A stretch of DNA of 43,138 nucleotides from Flavobacterium sp. (GTDB lineage Bacteria; Bacteroidota; Bacteroidia; Flavobacteriales; Flavobacteriaceae): positions 1 through 43,138 of the forward strand of contig NZ_JAPZUB010000024.1 in NCBI RefSeq assembly GCF_027533505.1, given 5' to 3'. The position numbers and the translations under genes were made by a program. Of the stretch, positions 36,279 through 43,138 are shown in pieces. How positions within the stretch are numbered: position 1 is the first letter of the stretch; the number at the start of each line of letters is the position of its first letter. Under the pieces are notes generated by a model. The model saw nothing but the letters and a program-made list of their open reading frames with translations, had not been told where the DNA came from and made no database searches.

Positions 36279-37503
36279 AACTGTTTTAGCAACCTGTTAT
36301 GCTGTCAATCCCTATAAAGGCTCAGAAGATGGAATGGGGTGGCATTTTGTAAATCAAATTGCACGTTTTCAAAAGGTTATTGCAATTACAAGAGAAAATA
36401 ATCGACCCGCAATCGAACAATACATGCAGGAACATCCTTCGTCTACCTATGATCAAATTACCTTTTTGTATTTTGATTTACCGTATTGGATGCGTTTTTG
36501 GAAAAAAGGAGGTCGCGGCGCAATGCTTTATTATTGGATGTGGCAAAAAGGAGTTGTAGGATTTATAAAACGGCAAAAGTTGTTGTTTGATGTAGTACAC
36601 AATTTAAATTTTCATAACGATTGGACGCCAACCTACCTGTATCAACTTCACAAACCGATGGTTTGGGGACCAATAGGACATCATCCCAAGATTCCAGCAC
36701 AATATTTAAAGGGCTATCCATTTTCCTTTTGGTTAAAAGATCGCATTACCTGGCTCGTGAAGAATTTGTTTTGGAAAGGTTCTTTTGCGCTAAAAAAAGC
36801 GGTCAGGAGAGCCGACCATATTCTTTGTATGAATCAGGGGGTGTTACATGTTTTGCCACTGCATGACAAATCGATTTCTGTTACACCCTCGGTAGCCACT
36901 GAAGATTTTCACGACGGGACCATTACCCCCAAAAACGTGTTTTCGGTGATTAGCATAGGTCGTTTTGTTCCCTTGAAGGGATTTGACTTAACCTTACAAG
37001 CTTTTATCCTTTTTTTACAAGGGTGTTCTGAAGAAGAGCGTTCAAAATGCCATCTTACTCTCGTCGGAAGCGGTCCCATGAAAAAGTATTATGAAACAAT
37101 CATTTTCAACGCTAGAGTACAAAACAATGTGACCATTATTCCGTGGATGGAACGTAAAGCCGTTATGAATTTATATCGGGAGTCGTCGTTGTTTTTGTTT
37201 CCCTCACACGAGGGGGCTGGTATGGTGGTTGCTGAGGCGCTATCTTTTGGATTGCCTGTTGTTTGTTTGGATAATGAAGGCCCTGGAGCATTTATTACCC
37301 CAGATTGCGGAATTGCTGTACCTCACGGATCCTATGAAAACACAGTACAGGGATTGAAAAATGCAATAGCAGAGTTGTATAAAAATCCTGTCAAATTACA
37401 GGCAATGAGTGTCCAAGCGCGCCAACACTATGAAGCGCATTTCACTTGGGAAAGTCGTGGAAATCAATTGCAAAAAATTTATGACCAAGTAGTATGCGAA
37501 TAG
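36268..37503 (+). CDS. GT4 glycosyltransferase
   Basis: 411 residues. N-terminal domain with YAVNPYKGSEDGMGWHFVNQIA and WGPIGHHPKIP; donor domain with ISIGRFVPLKGFDLTLQAF, LVGSGPMKKYY and the EX7E motif in PSHEGAGMVVAEALSFGLPVV. A GT-B retaining enzyme of the polymer assembly line. Overlaps the acyltransferase gene by 11 bases and the next transferase by 10. Confidence 0.9.
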   Translation: MKNKTVLATCYAVNPYKGSEDGMGWHFVNQIARFQKVIAITRENNRPAIEQYMQEHPSSTYDQITFLYFDLPYWMRFWKKGGRGAMLYYWMWQKGVVGFIKRQKLLFDVVHNLNFHNDWTPTYLYQLHKPMVWGPIGHHPKIPAQYLKGYPFSFWLKDRITWLVKNLFWKGSFALKKAVRRADHILCMNQGVLHVLPLHDKSISVTPSVATEDFHDGTITPKNVFSVISIGRFVPLKGFDLTLQAFILFLQGCSEEERSKCHLTLVGSGPMKKYYETIIFNARVQNNVTIIPWMERKAVMNLYRESSLFLFPSHEGAGMVVAEALSFGLPVVCLDNEGPGAFITPDCGIAVPHGSYENTVQGLKNAIAELYKNPVKLQAMSVQARQHYEAHFTWESRGNQLQKIYDQVVCE

Positions 37504-38567
37504 TCGTTTTTCATCTGTATAATGATTACAGCGGTAGTCCCAAAGTACTCCGACAAGTACTTCAAGAAATGCTTTTGGATACCCATGAAGTTCATCTTTT
37601 CACTTCTAAAGAATCAAAAGGTTTTTTGACAGCGGTGCCAGGAATAAGATATCATTTTTTTTCTTATAAATTTTTTACCTCTCCGTTTTTGCGCTTAATC
37701 TCTTTTGCCAAAAGTCAGCTCGTATTGTTTTTTTCGCTTCTTTTTTTTCTTCAAAAAAATGATGTTGTATATGTTAATACGGTATTGCCTTTTGGCGCAG
37801 CTTTTGCCGGAAAAATTAGAGGTTGTAGGGTTATTTATCACCTTCATGAAACATCCATTCGGCCTCTTTTGTTGAAAAAAATTCTTTTTGCTTTTGTGCG
37901 TTTCTCTGCAACAGAGTTGGTTTATGTTTCAAAATTTCTTGCCCAACAAGATAACCTACCCTTACCCAAAACCGTAATTTATAATGCTTTAGATCAAGAA
38001 TTTATCTCACAAGCCTCTCATTTTCGAGGTCATAATACACAACAAAAAAGTGTCTTAATGATTTGTTCTTTAAAACGGTATAAAGGAGTAGATACTTTTG
38101 TACAATTAGCTCGAATGCATCCTCAATATCCGTTTTCTTTAGTAGTTAATGCCACGCAAGAAGACATAGCAGCATATTTTAAAGGACAAAAATTACCCGA
38201 AAGTTTAAGTCTTTATCCCACCCAAACCAATACACATCCCTTTTACCAACAGGCAGGCCTAATTGTCAACCTTTCAGACCCAGAGGTTTGGGTTGAAACC
38301 TTTGGACTCACTATTTTAGAAGGAATGACTTATGGATTACCTGCTATTGTCCCACCCGTTGGCGGGGTAGCAGAGTTGGTAACTACAAACGAAAATGGCT
38401 TTAGAATCCATCCAAACGATCTACAGTCGCTTTCTATCGCAATTCAAAGTTTATTTACTACATCATCAATGTATGCTGATTTTTCAGAAAAAGCATTGTT
38501 GAAAAGCCAAAATTTTACTCCAGATTTATTCAGTATTCAACTACGAAAACTACTTTCCAAAAATTAA
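37494..38567 (+). CDS. GT4 glycosyltransferase
   Basis: 357 residues. N-terminal FHLYNDYSGSPKVLRQVL and YHLHETSIRP; donor domain with MICSLKRYKGVDTFVQLAR and the EX7E motif in VETFGLTILEGMTYGLPAIVPPVGGVAELV. The last gene before enhancer site C, which begins just after the stop. Confidence 0.9.
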   Translation: MRIVVFHLYNDYSGSPKVLRQVLQEMLLDTHEVHLFTSKESKGFLTAVPGIRYHFFSYKFFTSPFLRLISFAKSQLVLFFSLLFFLQKNDVVYVNTVLPFGAAFAGKIRGCRVIYHLHETSIRPLLLKKILFAFVRFSATELVYVSKFLAQQDNLPLPKTVIYNALDQEFISQASHFRGHNTQQKSVLMICSLKRYKGVDTFVQLARMHPQYPFSLVVNATQEDIAAYFKGQKLPESLSLYPTQTNTHPFYQQAGLIVNLSDPEVWVETFGLTILEGMTYGLPAIVPPVGGVAELVTTNENGFRIHPNDLQSLSIAIQSLFTTSSMYADFSEKALLKSQNFTPDLFSIQLRKLLSKN

Positions 38568-38570
38568 AAT

Positions 38571-38660
38571 ATTTCCAAGGAATGGAAAAAAATGAACCCA
38601 ACAAAACACTTTAAATAGCTGAAAATCAATATTTTGATTCTTTTGGCAAACTATTGGCAT
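38571..38660 (+). promoter_or_regulatory. Sigma54 promoter and enhancer, site C
   Basis: Palindrome ATTTCCA-N5-TGGAAAA at 38571-38589, element ACAAAACACTTTAA at 38601-38614, and sigma54 promoter TGGCAAACTATTGGCA at 38644-38659 with GG and GC 12 bases apart. The palindrome arm to -24 GG distance is 62, as in A (61) and B (60). The AAAACACT element is one helical turn closer to the palindrome than in A and B. An extra half-site TTTCCA lies at 38554-38559. The downstream gene ATG is 38684. Confidence 0.82.
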
Positions 38661-38683
38661 ACCTATTTGAAAATGAAATTACC

Positions 38684-39895
38684 ATGAAAAAACAACGAGT
38701 AGCAATCATAGGAACGGTAGGATTACCTGCCAAATATGGAGGATTTGAAACACTTACGGAACATTTGGTTTCCCAATTATCTGATCGGTATGATTTTACG
38801 GTGTATTGTTCCCAAAAAAAGTATGATGTCGCTGAGCGATTGACGGAGTACAAAGGAGCTAAACTGGAGTATATCAATCTCGAAGCCAATGGGGTACAAA
38901 GCATATTTTATGATACGATTTCAATACTCAAAGCACTCAAAAATCATGATGTGTTATTAATCTTGGGGGTGGCAGGCGCTTGGATTTTACCTTGGGTTAA
39001 ATGGTTTACATCCAAAAAAATAATTATCTCCATTGATGGCATTGAATGGAAACGCGACAAATGGTCATTTGCAGCTCGCTTGTATTTGTGGTGGGCCGAA
39101 AAAATCGCAGTCAAATATTCACATGTTGATATATCCGATAATGAGTCCATTCAAGACTACACAGCTATTCGTTACAAAACCCTAAGTAAAGTTATTGAGT
39201 ACGGTGCCGACCATACGATGTCCATCACACCGACCGCTGAAGACTGTCAAAAGTATCCTTTTCTTCTTTCAGACTATGCTGTAAAAGTGTGTCGTATTGA
39301 ACCTGAAAATAATGTTGAAATGGTGCTTGAAGCGTTTAAAAATTATGGCCAATTACGTCTTGTGATGGTTGGAAATTGGAATAACAGTGCCTATGGTAGA
39401 GAATTGAAAGGCAAGTATGCTTCGGTTAAAAATATTGAACTTTTTGACCCTATTTATAATCAACGGGAAATCGATCTTATACGTGGCAATGCTACCATCT
39501 ATGTTCATGGTCATTCGGCAGGTGGAACTAATCCGTCTTTGGTTGAAGCCATGTATTTAGGATTACCCATAATGGCTTTTCAGGTTTCTTACAACAAAAC
39601 GACTACCGAAAACCAGGCACTTTATTTTACGGATAGTTCGTCGCTTCAAACTTTATTGCATCAGTCAACAGCTTCAACATTAGCTCGCGTGAGTAAAGCT
39701 ATGAAAACGATTTCAAGTCTTCGTTACACGTGGAGTTTAGTTGCCGAAAAGTATAGTCGATTGTTTCAAGTCTCAGAAGAAAAAGAGCTGAAAACGACTA
39801 CTCAAAATCCTTTTGAAAGCATTGATGCAGATTTTTTAGAGCGTTTAGAGTTGGGTCATTTGAAAAATACCTATCGATTTTACGAAAAAAGATAA
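38684..39895 (+). CDS. Glycosyltransferase with DUF1972 domain (rhamnosyltransferase-like)
   Basis: 403 residues from ATG 38684 (the longer frame begins at a TTG within the sigma54 -12 box). N-terminal DUF1972 (VAIIGTVGLPAKYGGFETLTEHLV) and GT4 donor domain with CRIEPENNVEMVLEAF and the late motif HSAGGTNPSLVEAMYLGLPIMAF. Members add the early sugars, often rhamnose, to lipid-linked intermediates. Next to the WecA-like initiating transferase, it may be the second enzyme of repeat assembly. Confidence 0.9.
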   Translation: MKKQRVAIIGTVGLPAKYGGFETLTEHLVSQLSDRYDFTVYCSQKKYDVAERLTEYKGAKLEYINLEANGVQSIFYDTISILKALKNHDVLLILGVAGAWILPWVKWFTSKKIIISIDGIEWKRDKWSFAARLYLWWAEKIAVKYSHVDISDNESIQDYTAIRYKTLSKVIEYGADHTMSITPTAEDCQKYPFLLSDYAVKVCRIEPENNVEMVLEAFKNYGQLRLVMVGNWNNSAYGRELKGKYASVKNIELFDPIYNQREIDLIRGNATIYVHGHSAGGTNPSLVEAMYLGLPIMAFQVSYNKTTTENQALYFTDSSSLQTLLHQSTASTLARVSKAMKTISSLRYTWSLVAEKYSRLFQVSEEKELKTTTQNPFESIDADFLERLELGHLKNTYRFYEKR

Positions 39896-39901
39896 ACCAT
39901 T

Positions 39902-40987
39902 ATGCAAAATTCAATTTATTACATCGTCTTATTAGGTATTTTATCCTTTGCTGTCGGAATGGTTATTGTTCCTATTGTCCGAAAAATCGCCGTTCATTTT
40001 CGATTGGTTGATCAACCCAATTACCGGAAGGTGCATACCAAGCCCATTCCATTGGTAGGAGGGATTACATTAGCATTTGTTGTATTTACGAATCTTTTTT
40101 TATCACAAAACAGTATCCCCATTTTTCATGAATATTCAACTATTTTGGCAGGCGCATTTTTGCTTTTAATTGTGGGAGTGATTGATGATAAAAATGATTT
40201 GAATGCAAAATACAAATTGTTGATTCAGTTGATTTTGGCTTTTGCTGTGGCCCATTCGGGTATTCGTATTACCTCGTTATATGGTTTCTTTGGATGGTAT
40301 GAAATGCATCTTTATCTACAATATGTGATTACGGTTTTGGTCATTACAGGGGTTGTCAATGCCTTTAATTTGATGGACGGTGTCGATGGGTTAGTTGGAA
40401 GTTTAACCTTATTGGGTTTTGTATTGTTATTATATGCATCTTGGTTGTACAACAGTTATACTTTAATGGTATTAAGTGTTCTCTTCATAGGCGCGTTGGT
40501 GAGTTTTTTACATTTTAACTTTTCTCAACATCAAAAAATTTTTATGGGGGATTCAGGGTCACTGTTTTTAGGGTTTGTGTTAGTTACTTTGGGAATTAAG
40601 GTATTACAAAATGCTACATTGAGTGCATCAGTTTATACCACTCCAACTTTACTCTGCGTAATCGCTTTTTTCATTATTCCTGTTTTTGATTCTTTACGCG
40701 TTTACATTGGCCGAATGAAAAAAGGAAAATCGCCTTTTAAAGCTGATAAATCTCATTTGCATCATTTATTGTTAATCATCGGTTTATCGCACAAAAAGAT
40801 TGCCATAACTGTAGTGCTTATGGCTTTATCGTTATTTGCTTTAGGGTTTTTATTGATTACTTATTTTTCAAAAACTATGATTCTTTTGGCATTGATCATT
40901 GCGTTCTCTGTGGTGATTCGTTTTTTGCTATTAATAAGTTCAATGTTTTTGTGGCGTGAACGTATTCAAACCATGGAAAATCAGTAA
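39902..40987 (+). CDS. WecA/TagO-like polyprenyl-phosphate sugar-1-phosphate transferase
   Basis: 361 residues, about 10-11 membrane segments. Motifs of the MraY/WecA superfamily are all present: VGVIDDKNDLNAKYK (Mg-binding DD), NAFNLMDGVDGL, FMGDSGSLFLGF and DKSHLHHLLL. It should start repeat synthesis by transferring a HexNAc-1-phosphate to undecaprenyl phosphate. It follows the DUF1972 transferase by 6 bases and is the last gene of the block. Confidence 0.93.
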   Translation: MQNSIYYIVLLGILSFAVGMVIVPIVRKIAVHFRLVDQPNYRKVHTKPIPLVGGITLAFVVFTNLFLSQNSIPIFHEYSTILAGAFLLLIVGVIDDKNDLNAKYKLLIQLILAFAVAHSGIRITSLYGFFGWYEMHLYLQYVITVLVITGVVNAFNLMDGVDGLVGSLTLLGFVLLLYASWLYNSYTLMVLSVLFIGALVSFLHFNFSQHQKIFMGDSGSLFLGFVLVTLGIKVLQNATLSASVYTTPTLLCVIAFFIIPVFDSLRVYIGRMKKGKSPFKADKSHLHHLLLIIGLSHKKIAITVVLMALSLFALGFLLITYFSKTMILLALIIAFSVVIRFLLLISSMFLWRERIQTMENQ

Positions 40988-41022
40988 GTAGAAGTAATTT
41001 TTTTTCATGTATATTCGACGAG

Positions 41023-41057
41023 ACCTTGCTGCATTTGTGGTGAGGTTTTGTTTTTTT
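41023..41057 (+). terminator. Terminator of the exopolysaccharide block
   Basis: Ten-base stem ACCTTGCTGC/GTGGTGAGGT that pairs fully if G-T pairs are allowed, loop ATTT, then TTTGTTTTTTT. Confidence 0.65.
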
Positions 41058-41302
41058 ACAGACGCTACACAAAATTAGTTCATAAAGAGTAGGCTAACTA
41101 TACCGTTAAGGTATTGCATTATTTACTTGAAAAAAAGCCTTTCCTTTGTAGAGAATGCTTAGGATTTGTAGTGTGACTAGCACTTGCTTTCCTTCTTTTA
41201 ATTTCACACGAGTATTACGACTGCCGAAGGAAATCCCTGTTGGGCTTCCCGAATCGTTCCTCTCAGGATATTCCGAGACTTCGGACCTCGCCTTGCAAGG
41301 GA

Positions 41303-41337
41303 AATAAAAAAACCGACATTTTCATGTTGGGTTTTTG
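41303..41337 (-). terminator. Terminator of the Hip module, possibly two-way
   Basis: Stem AACCGACAT (41311-41319)/ATGTTGGGTT (41324-41333) with loop TTTC; A run on the left and T run on the right, so it can end transcription from either side. Confidence 0.65.
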
Positions 41338-41408
41338 CTCCAACTCTCGGTGAAAGTTACAAATTTGATTCATTGATTGCTTATTCCAATCTATTGATAT
41401 CAGAAGAT

Positions 41409-42347
41409 TTATAAAATTCTTTCAAATCTATTTTTTATCAATTCTTTGTAGGCAACCTTAAACTCATCACGTATAAAACTATCATCAATACAACGAAACC
41501 ATTTATCCTTAGCTTTTTCCATTTTATTAAAAATATTTTCCTGTTGTTTGTTGTCTAACTTAAATGAATTGAATACCGTCGTGAAATCTTTTCTGCTAAT
41601 TTTTTTCTTTTTTGCATTAAGAGTTAGCCCTAAATCTTCATCATCGGCAGGATTAACGATTGCGGTTGCCACCATATCATAAGCGGGAGATAGAATGTAT
41701 CCTTGCTCCTTTGTTTTGATTATAGAGAAATTTTTTAAGTGCATATCCGCATTCCCGGTTAAAAATGAAAATAACACTTGTTCAAAGAAATTTACTAAAT
41801 CTAACCCTGGATTAGCCGAATGTTTCAAAAGAACTTTAGCAATCTGTTCATAAGACCCGTGATACTTGTTTTCGGTCATTCTTTCTGTCAATTGACACAT
41901 ATCCTCCATTAAAAGTTTTTGACCTTTGATGCGGTCAATTCTCTTGGTGATATAGGCGAGATTCCCGGATTGTAATCGTATCAAACTATGGGGCACCATT
42001 TTTATTTTGGCTATAGCCCCCAAGTGCATTGTAAGGTCTTCCACCTCCTGTAATTGATTGAAATTCTTAGTTGGTGGTTTTAATGTATAATCTCCCCACA
42101 GACCAACTATTGTAAATCGTTTTTCCTTCCCTTTTTCACTTGGGGTTAATTCCAAAGATAATTTAGCTTGAACCCCCGTTAAAGTAGTTTGACTTTTCAC
42201 CACCTGTAAAGCCAATTCTTCCATTTGGTTTTCTGTATATGGTAATTCTGGAGGAGTAGTTTGCCCAAATATTTTTTTACAACAAGTGCTATGAAAATCT
42301 ATTTCATTTTCAGATAGTGATTCGTAACAATAGAGACATCTTTTCAT
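41409..42347 (-). CDS. hipT: HipT-type Ser/Thr kinase toxin
   Basis: 312 residues, shorter than HipA (about 440) because the N-terminal subdomain is encoded separately upstream. A zinc-finger-like start (C4, C7, H19, C22/C23), a nucleotide loop TTLTGVQAK (54-62), catalytic D201 in GNADMHLKN and metal-binding D224 in PAYDM. This fits HipA_C kinases; HipT of E. coli HipBST phosphorylates tryptophanyl-tRNA synthetase, HipA glutamyl-tRNA synthetase. Target unknown here. Third gene of the minus-strand module, 90 bases after hipS. Confidence 0.88.
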   Translation of the reverse strand: MKRCLYCYESLSENEIDFHSTCCKKIFGQTTPPELPYTENQMEELALQVVKSQTTLTGVQAKLSLELTPSEKGKEKRFTIVGLWGDYTLKPPTKNFNQLQEVEDLTMHLGAIAKIKMVPHSLIRLQSGNLAYITKRIDRIKGQKLLMEDMCQLTERMTENKYHGSYEQIAKVLLKHSANPGLDLVNFFEQVLFSFLTGNADMHLKNFSIIKTKEQGYILSPAYDMVATAIVNPADDEDLGLTLNAKKKKISRKDFTTVFNSFKLDNKQQENIFNKMEKAKDKWFRCIDDSFIRDEFKVAYKELIKNRFERIL

Positions 42348-42403
42348 ATATGTAAAAGTTTTTTGTTAGCGGTCATATATGTTATCGACTCTTATTTATA
42401 GGT

Positions 42404-42419
42404 GTTTGCTTATGCAAAC
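42404..42419. other. Hairpin in the hipS-hipT gap
   Basis: Perfect 6-bp stem GTTTGC/GCAAAC with a TTAT loop, within the 90-base spacer between hipS and hipT. Not followed by a T run, so it is not an evident terminator; it could slow ribosomes or RNA decay and set the toxin level. Confidence 0.4.
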
Positions 42420-42437
42420 TAATTGTTAATGGCGATT

Positions 42438-42767
42438 TCATAGCGCTCCGTTATTTATGGGGTGGACACTAATGGCTCCTATACAATCTTTACAACAAGC
42501 CATCAAAAGACCCATTCTATCTCGAGGGTTTAGTTTCCAGTTGTTTTGAGCAATATTTAATAACCATCCTTCGGGGATAAGACCATCAAAAAAAGGGAAC
42601 AAGATTTTACTCGTATAAGGTTGTTCTTTTAGTGGAAGGGTCAAACTAATAGGTTCAGGATTTGAAGAATTCAAATAAGAACTATCATAGTTAAAATGAT
42701 ATCCATTTTCATCTTCTACCAACCACCCCGCAGTTGTATCATTTATTTTTATTTCAGCCTTTCTCAT
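42438..42767 (-). CDS. hipS: HipS-type protein (HipA N-terminal subdomain)
   Basis: 109 residues matching the N-subdomain 1 of HipA (GWLVEDENGYHFNYDSSYL, PISLTLPLKEQPYTSKILFPFFDGLIPEGWLL, DCIGAISVHP). In characterised tripartite HipBST systems this small protein is the antitoxin for HipT. It overlaps hipB by 14 bases. Complete at both ends; not a broken HipA, since the kinase starts with its own zinc-finger-like segment. Confidence 0.85.
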   Translation of the reverse strand: MRKAEIKINDTTAGWLVEDENGYHFNYDSSYLNSSNPEPISLTLPLKEQPYTSKILFPFFDGLIPEGWLLNIAQNNWKLNPRDRMGLLMACCKDCIGAISVHPINNGAL

Positions 42768-42969
42768 CTTCCTCTACTATTAGTTGCACCGCTCCTACCT
42801 TATATCCAAATAATTTTAACACCTGATTTACTTTGTCTAATCGCAGTGATTCTTTACCTTGTTCTAATTCTCTTAGAAAACGAAGACCCACTCCTGCTTT
42901 CTCTGCTAATTCAGGTTGAGTTAATTTAGCGGCGGTTCTTCTTTGTTTTACAAACGTACGTAATTCCAT
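42754..42969 (-). CDS. hipB: HipB-type HTH protein
   Basis: 71 residues from the ATG at 42969, which has AAGGTG 6 bases upstream; a longer frame from 43008 starts in or next to the inverted repeat with AAGGA touching the ATG and is less likely. Cro/C1-type HTH (LTQPELAEKAGVGLRFLRELEQGKESLRLDKVNQVLKLFGYKVG). It likely represses the module and strengthens neutralisation. First gene of hipB-hipS-hipT, with its promoter in the spacer next to, or inside, the inverted repeat. Confidence 0.88.
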   Translation of the reverse strand: MELRTFVKQRRTAAKLTQPELAEKAGVGLRFLRELEQGKESLRLDKVNQVLKLFGYKVGAVQLIVEEDEKG

Positions 42970-43001
42970 AATATGCACCTTTTCGGGTATAAAAGTATAA
43001 A

Positions 43002-43047
43002 TAGTCATTCCTTAAAAAGCCACTATTTTAAATTTCGATTAAAATAG
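43002..43047 (+). pseudogene. 3'-end remnant of a DUF3427 helicase gene
   Basis: 46 bases identical to the 3' end of the helicase gene (codons for the last 15 residues plus stop). The rest of the gene is missing, as hipB begins directly on the inner side. It marks a recombination or insertion junction. Confidence 0.7.
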
Positions 43048-43136
43048 TGGTTTTATTTTTAGTGAAAAAGTTGAACAATAATTGTAACCAAAAAATAATT
43101 AGTTCTTTAATTTGGTTAAATCGGAGCTTTAGATTG
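43002..43136. repeat. Right copy of 135-bp inverted repeat
   Basis: Exact reverse complement of 1-135. Read on the plus strand, 43002-43047 equals the last 46 coding bases of the helicase gene at the left end, including its stop, followed by the same terminator hairpin (43020-43050) and spacer. Here the coding part is a truncated remnant that abuts the hipB promoter region. Confidence 0.93.
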
Positions 43137-43138
43137 TA

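Larger units (their letters stand above)
40988..41408. other. Intergenic stretch between convergent units
   Basis: No gene recognised in 421 bases. It holds the end terminator of the exopolysaccharide block (41023-41057) and the terminator of the Hip module (41303-41337). The middle (about 41150-41300) is richer in GC and includes small inverted motifs, but I cannot assign it; it could be an old insertion remnant or a small RNA. Confidence 0.55.

Noticed and set aside
42438..42767. Broken hipA gene (frameshift between the two Hip proteins)
   Set aside because: Both proteins are complete, with 90 bases between them, and the kinase has its own N-terminal segment; this matches tripartite HipBST.
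1..43138. Linear plasmid or phage with inverted terminal repeats
   Set aside because: The inverted ends fit the idea, but there is no replication, partition, telomere-resolvase or virion gene, and the content is chromosomal sugar and exopolysaccharide metabolism.

Overview
The window is AT-rich chromosomal DNA from a member of Bacteroidota, most likely Flavobacteriaceae. Supporting signs are a C-terminal type IX secretion sorting domain, short lipoprotein and Sec signals followed by TonB-dependent uptake machinery, promoters of the TTG-N19-TAnnTTTG type, weak Shine-Dalgarno sequences, and HipS/HipT-type kinases as found in this phylum. The two ends carry a perfect 135-bp inverted repeat (1-135 against 43002-43136), so the window probably starts and stops inside a repeated sequence where assembly broke.

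Left part (1-13 kb): a NUDIX hydrolase plus DUF3427-type PLD/SF2 helicase operon that looks like genome defence; a possible small RNA between two terminators; a large secreted choice-of-anchor I protein; a DUF1778/GNAT toxin-antitoxin pair that sits between two copies of one terminator sequence; an M13 lipoprotein peptidase; a secreted WD40-like protein; and two patches of short tandem repeats.

Sugar locus (12-20 kb): a LacI regulator faces a TonB-dependent receptor across two identical palindromic operators 21 bp apart. Downstream are a secreted glutaredoxin-like protein, a sucrose-type MFS transporter, a GH100-like invertase, a PfkB sugar kinase and a pterin carbinolamine dehydratase. The last four metabolic genes read as import and cleavage of sucrose followed by fructose phosphorylation. 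There is no SusD partner.

Signalling and exopolysaccharide locus (20-41 kb): a three-gene operon (NtrC-family sigma54 activator, FIST sensor protein, soluble hybrid histidine kinase with HPt) precedes twelve exopolysaccharide genes. Three transcription starts in that block (before 26108, 33195 and 38684) share the same architecture: a palindrome TTTCCA-N5-TGGAAA, an AAAACACT element, and a sigma54 -24 element placed 60-62 bp after the palindrome. This makes a self-contained sigma54 regulon. The block encodes a stand-alone receiver, Wza-like exporter, a Wzc-like protein whose kinase domain has lost its P-loop, Wzx flippase, Wzy-like polymerase, four GT4 glycosyltransferases, a hexapeptide acyltransferase, a WecA-like initiating transferase, and a 793-residue protein that fuses an APH-like kinase, a nucleotidyltransferase-like domain and a thymidylate-kinase-like P-loop domain. 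The last is the least explained enzyme here.

Right end (41-43 kb): a tripartite HipB-HipS-HipT toxin-antitoxin module next to the right copy of the inverted repeat, which contains the last 46 coding bases of the helicase gene found at the other end. No tRNA, rRNA, CRISPR array, transposase or integrase was recognised.
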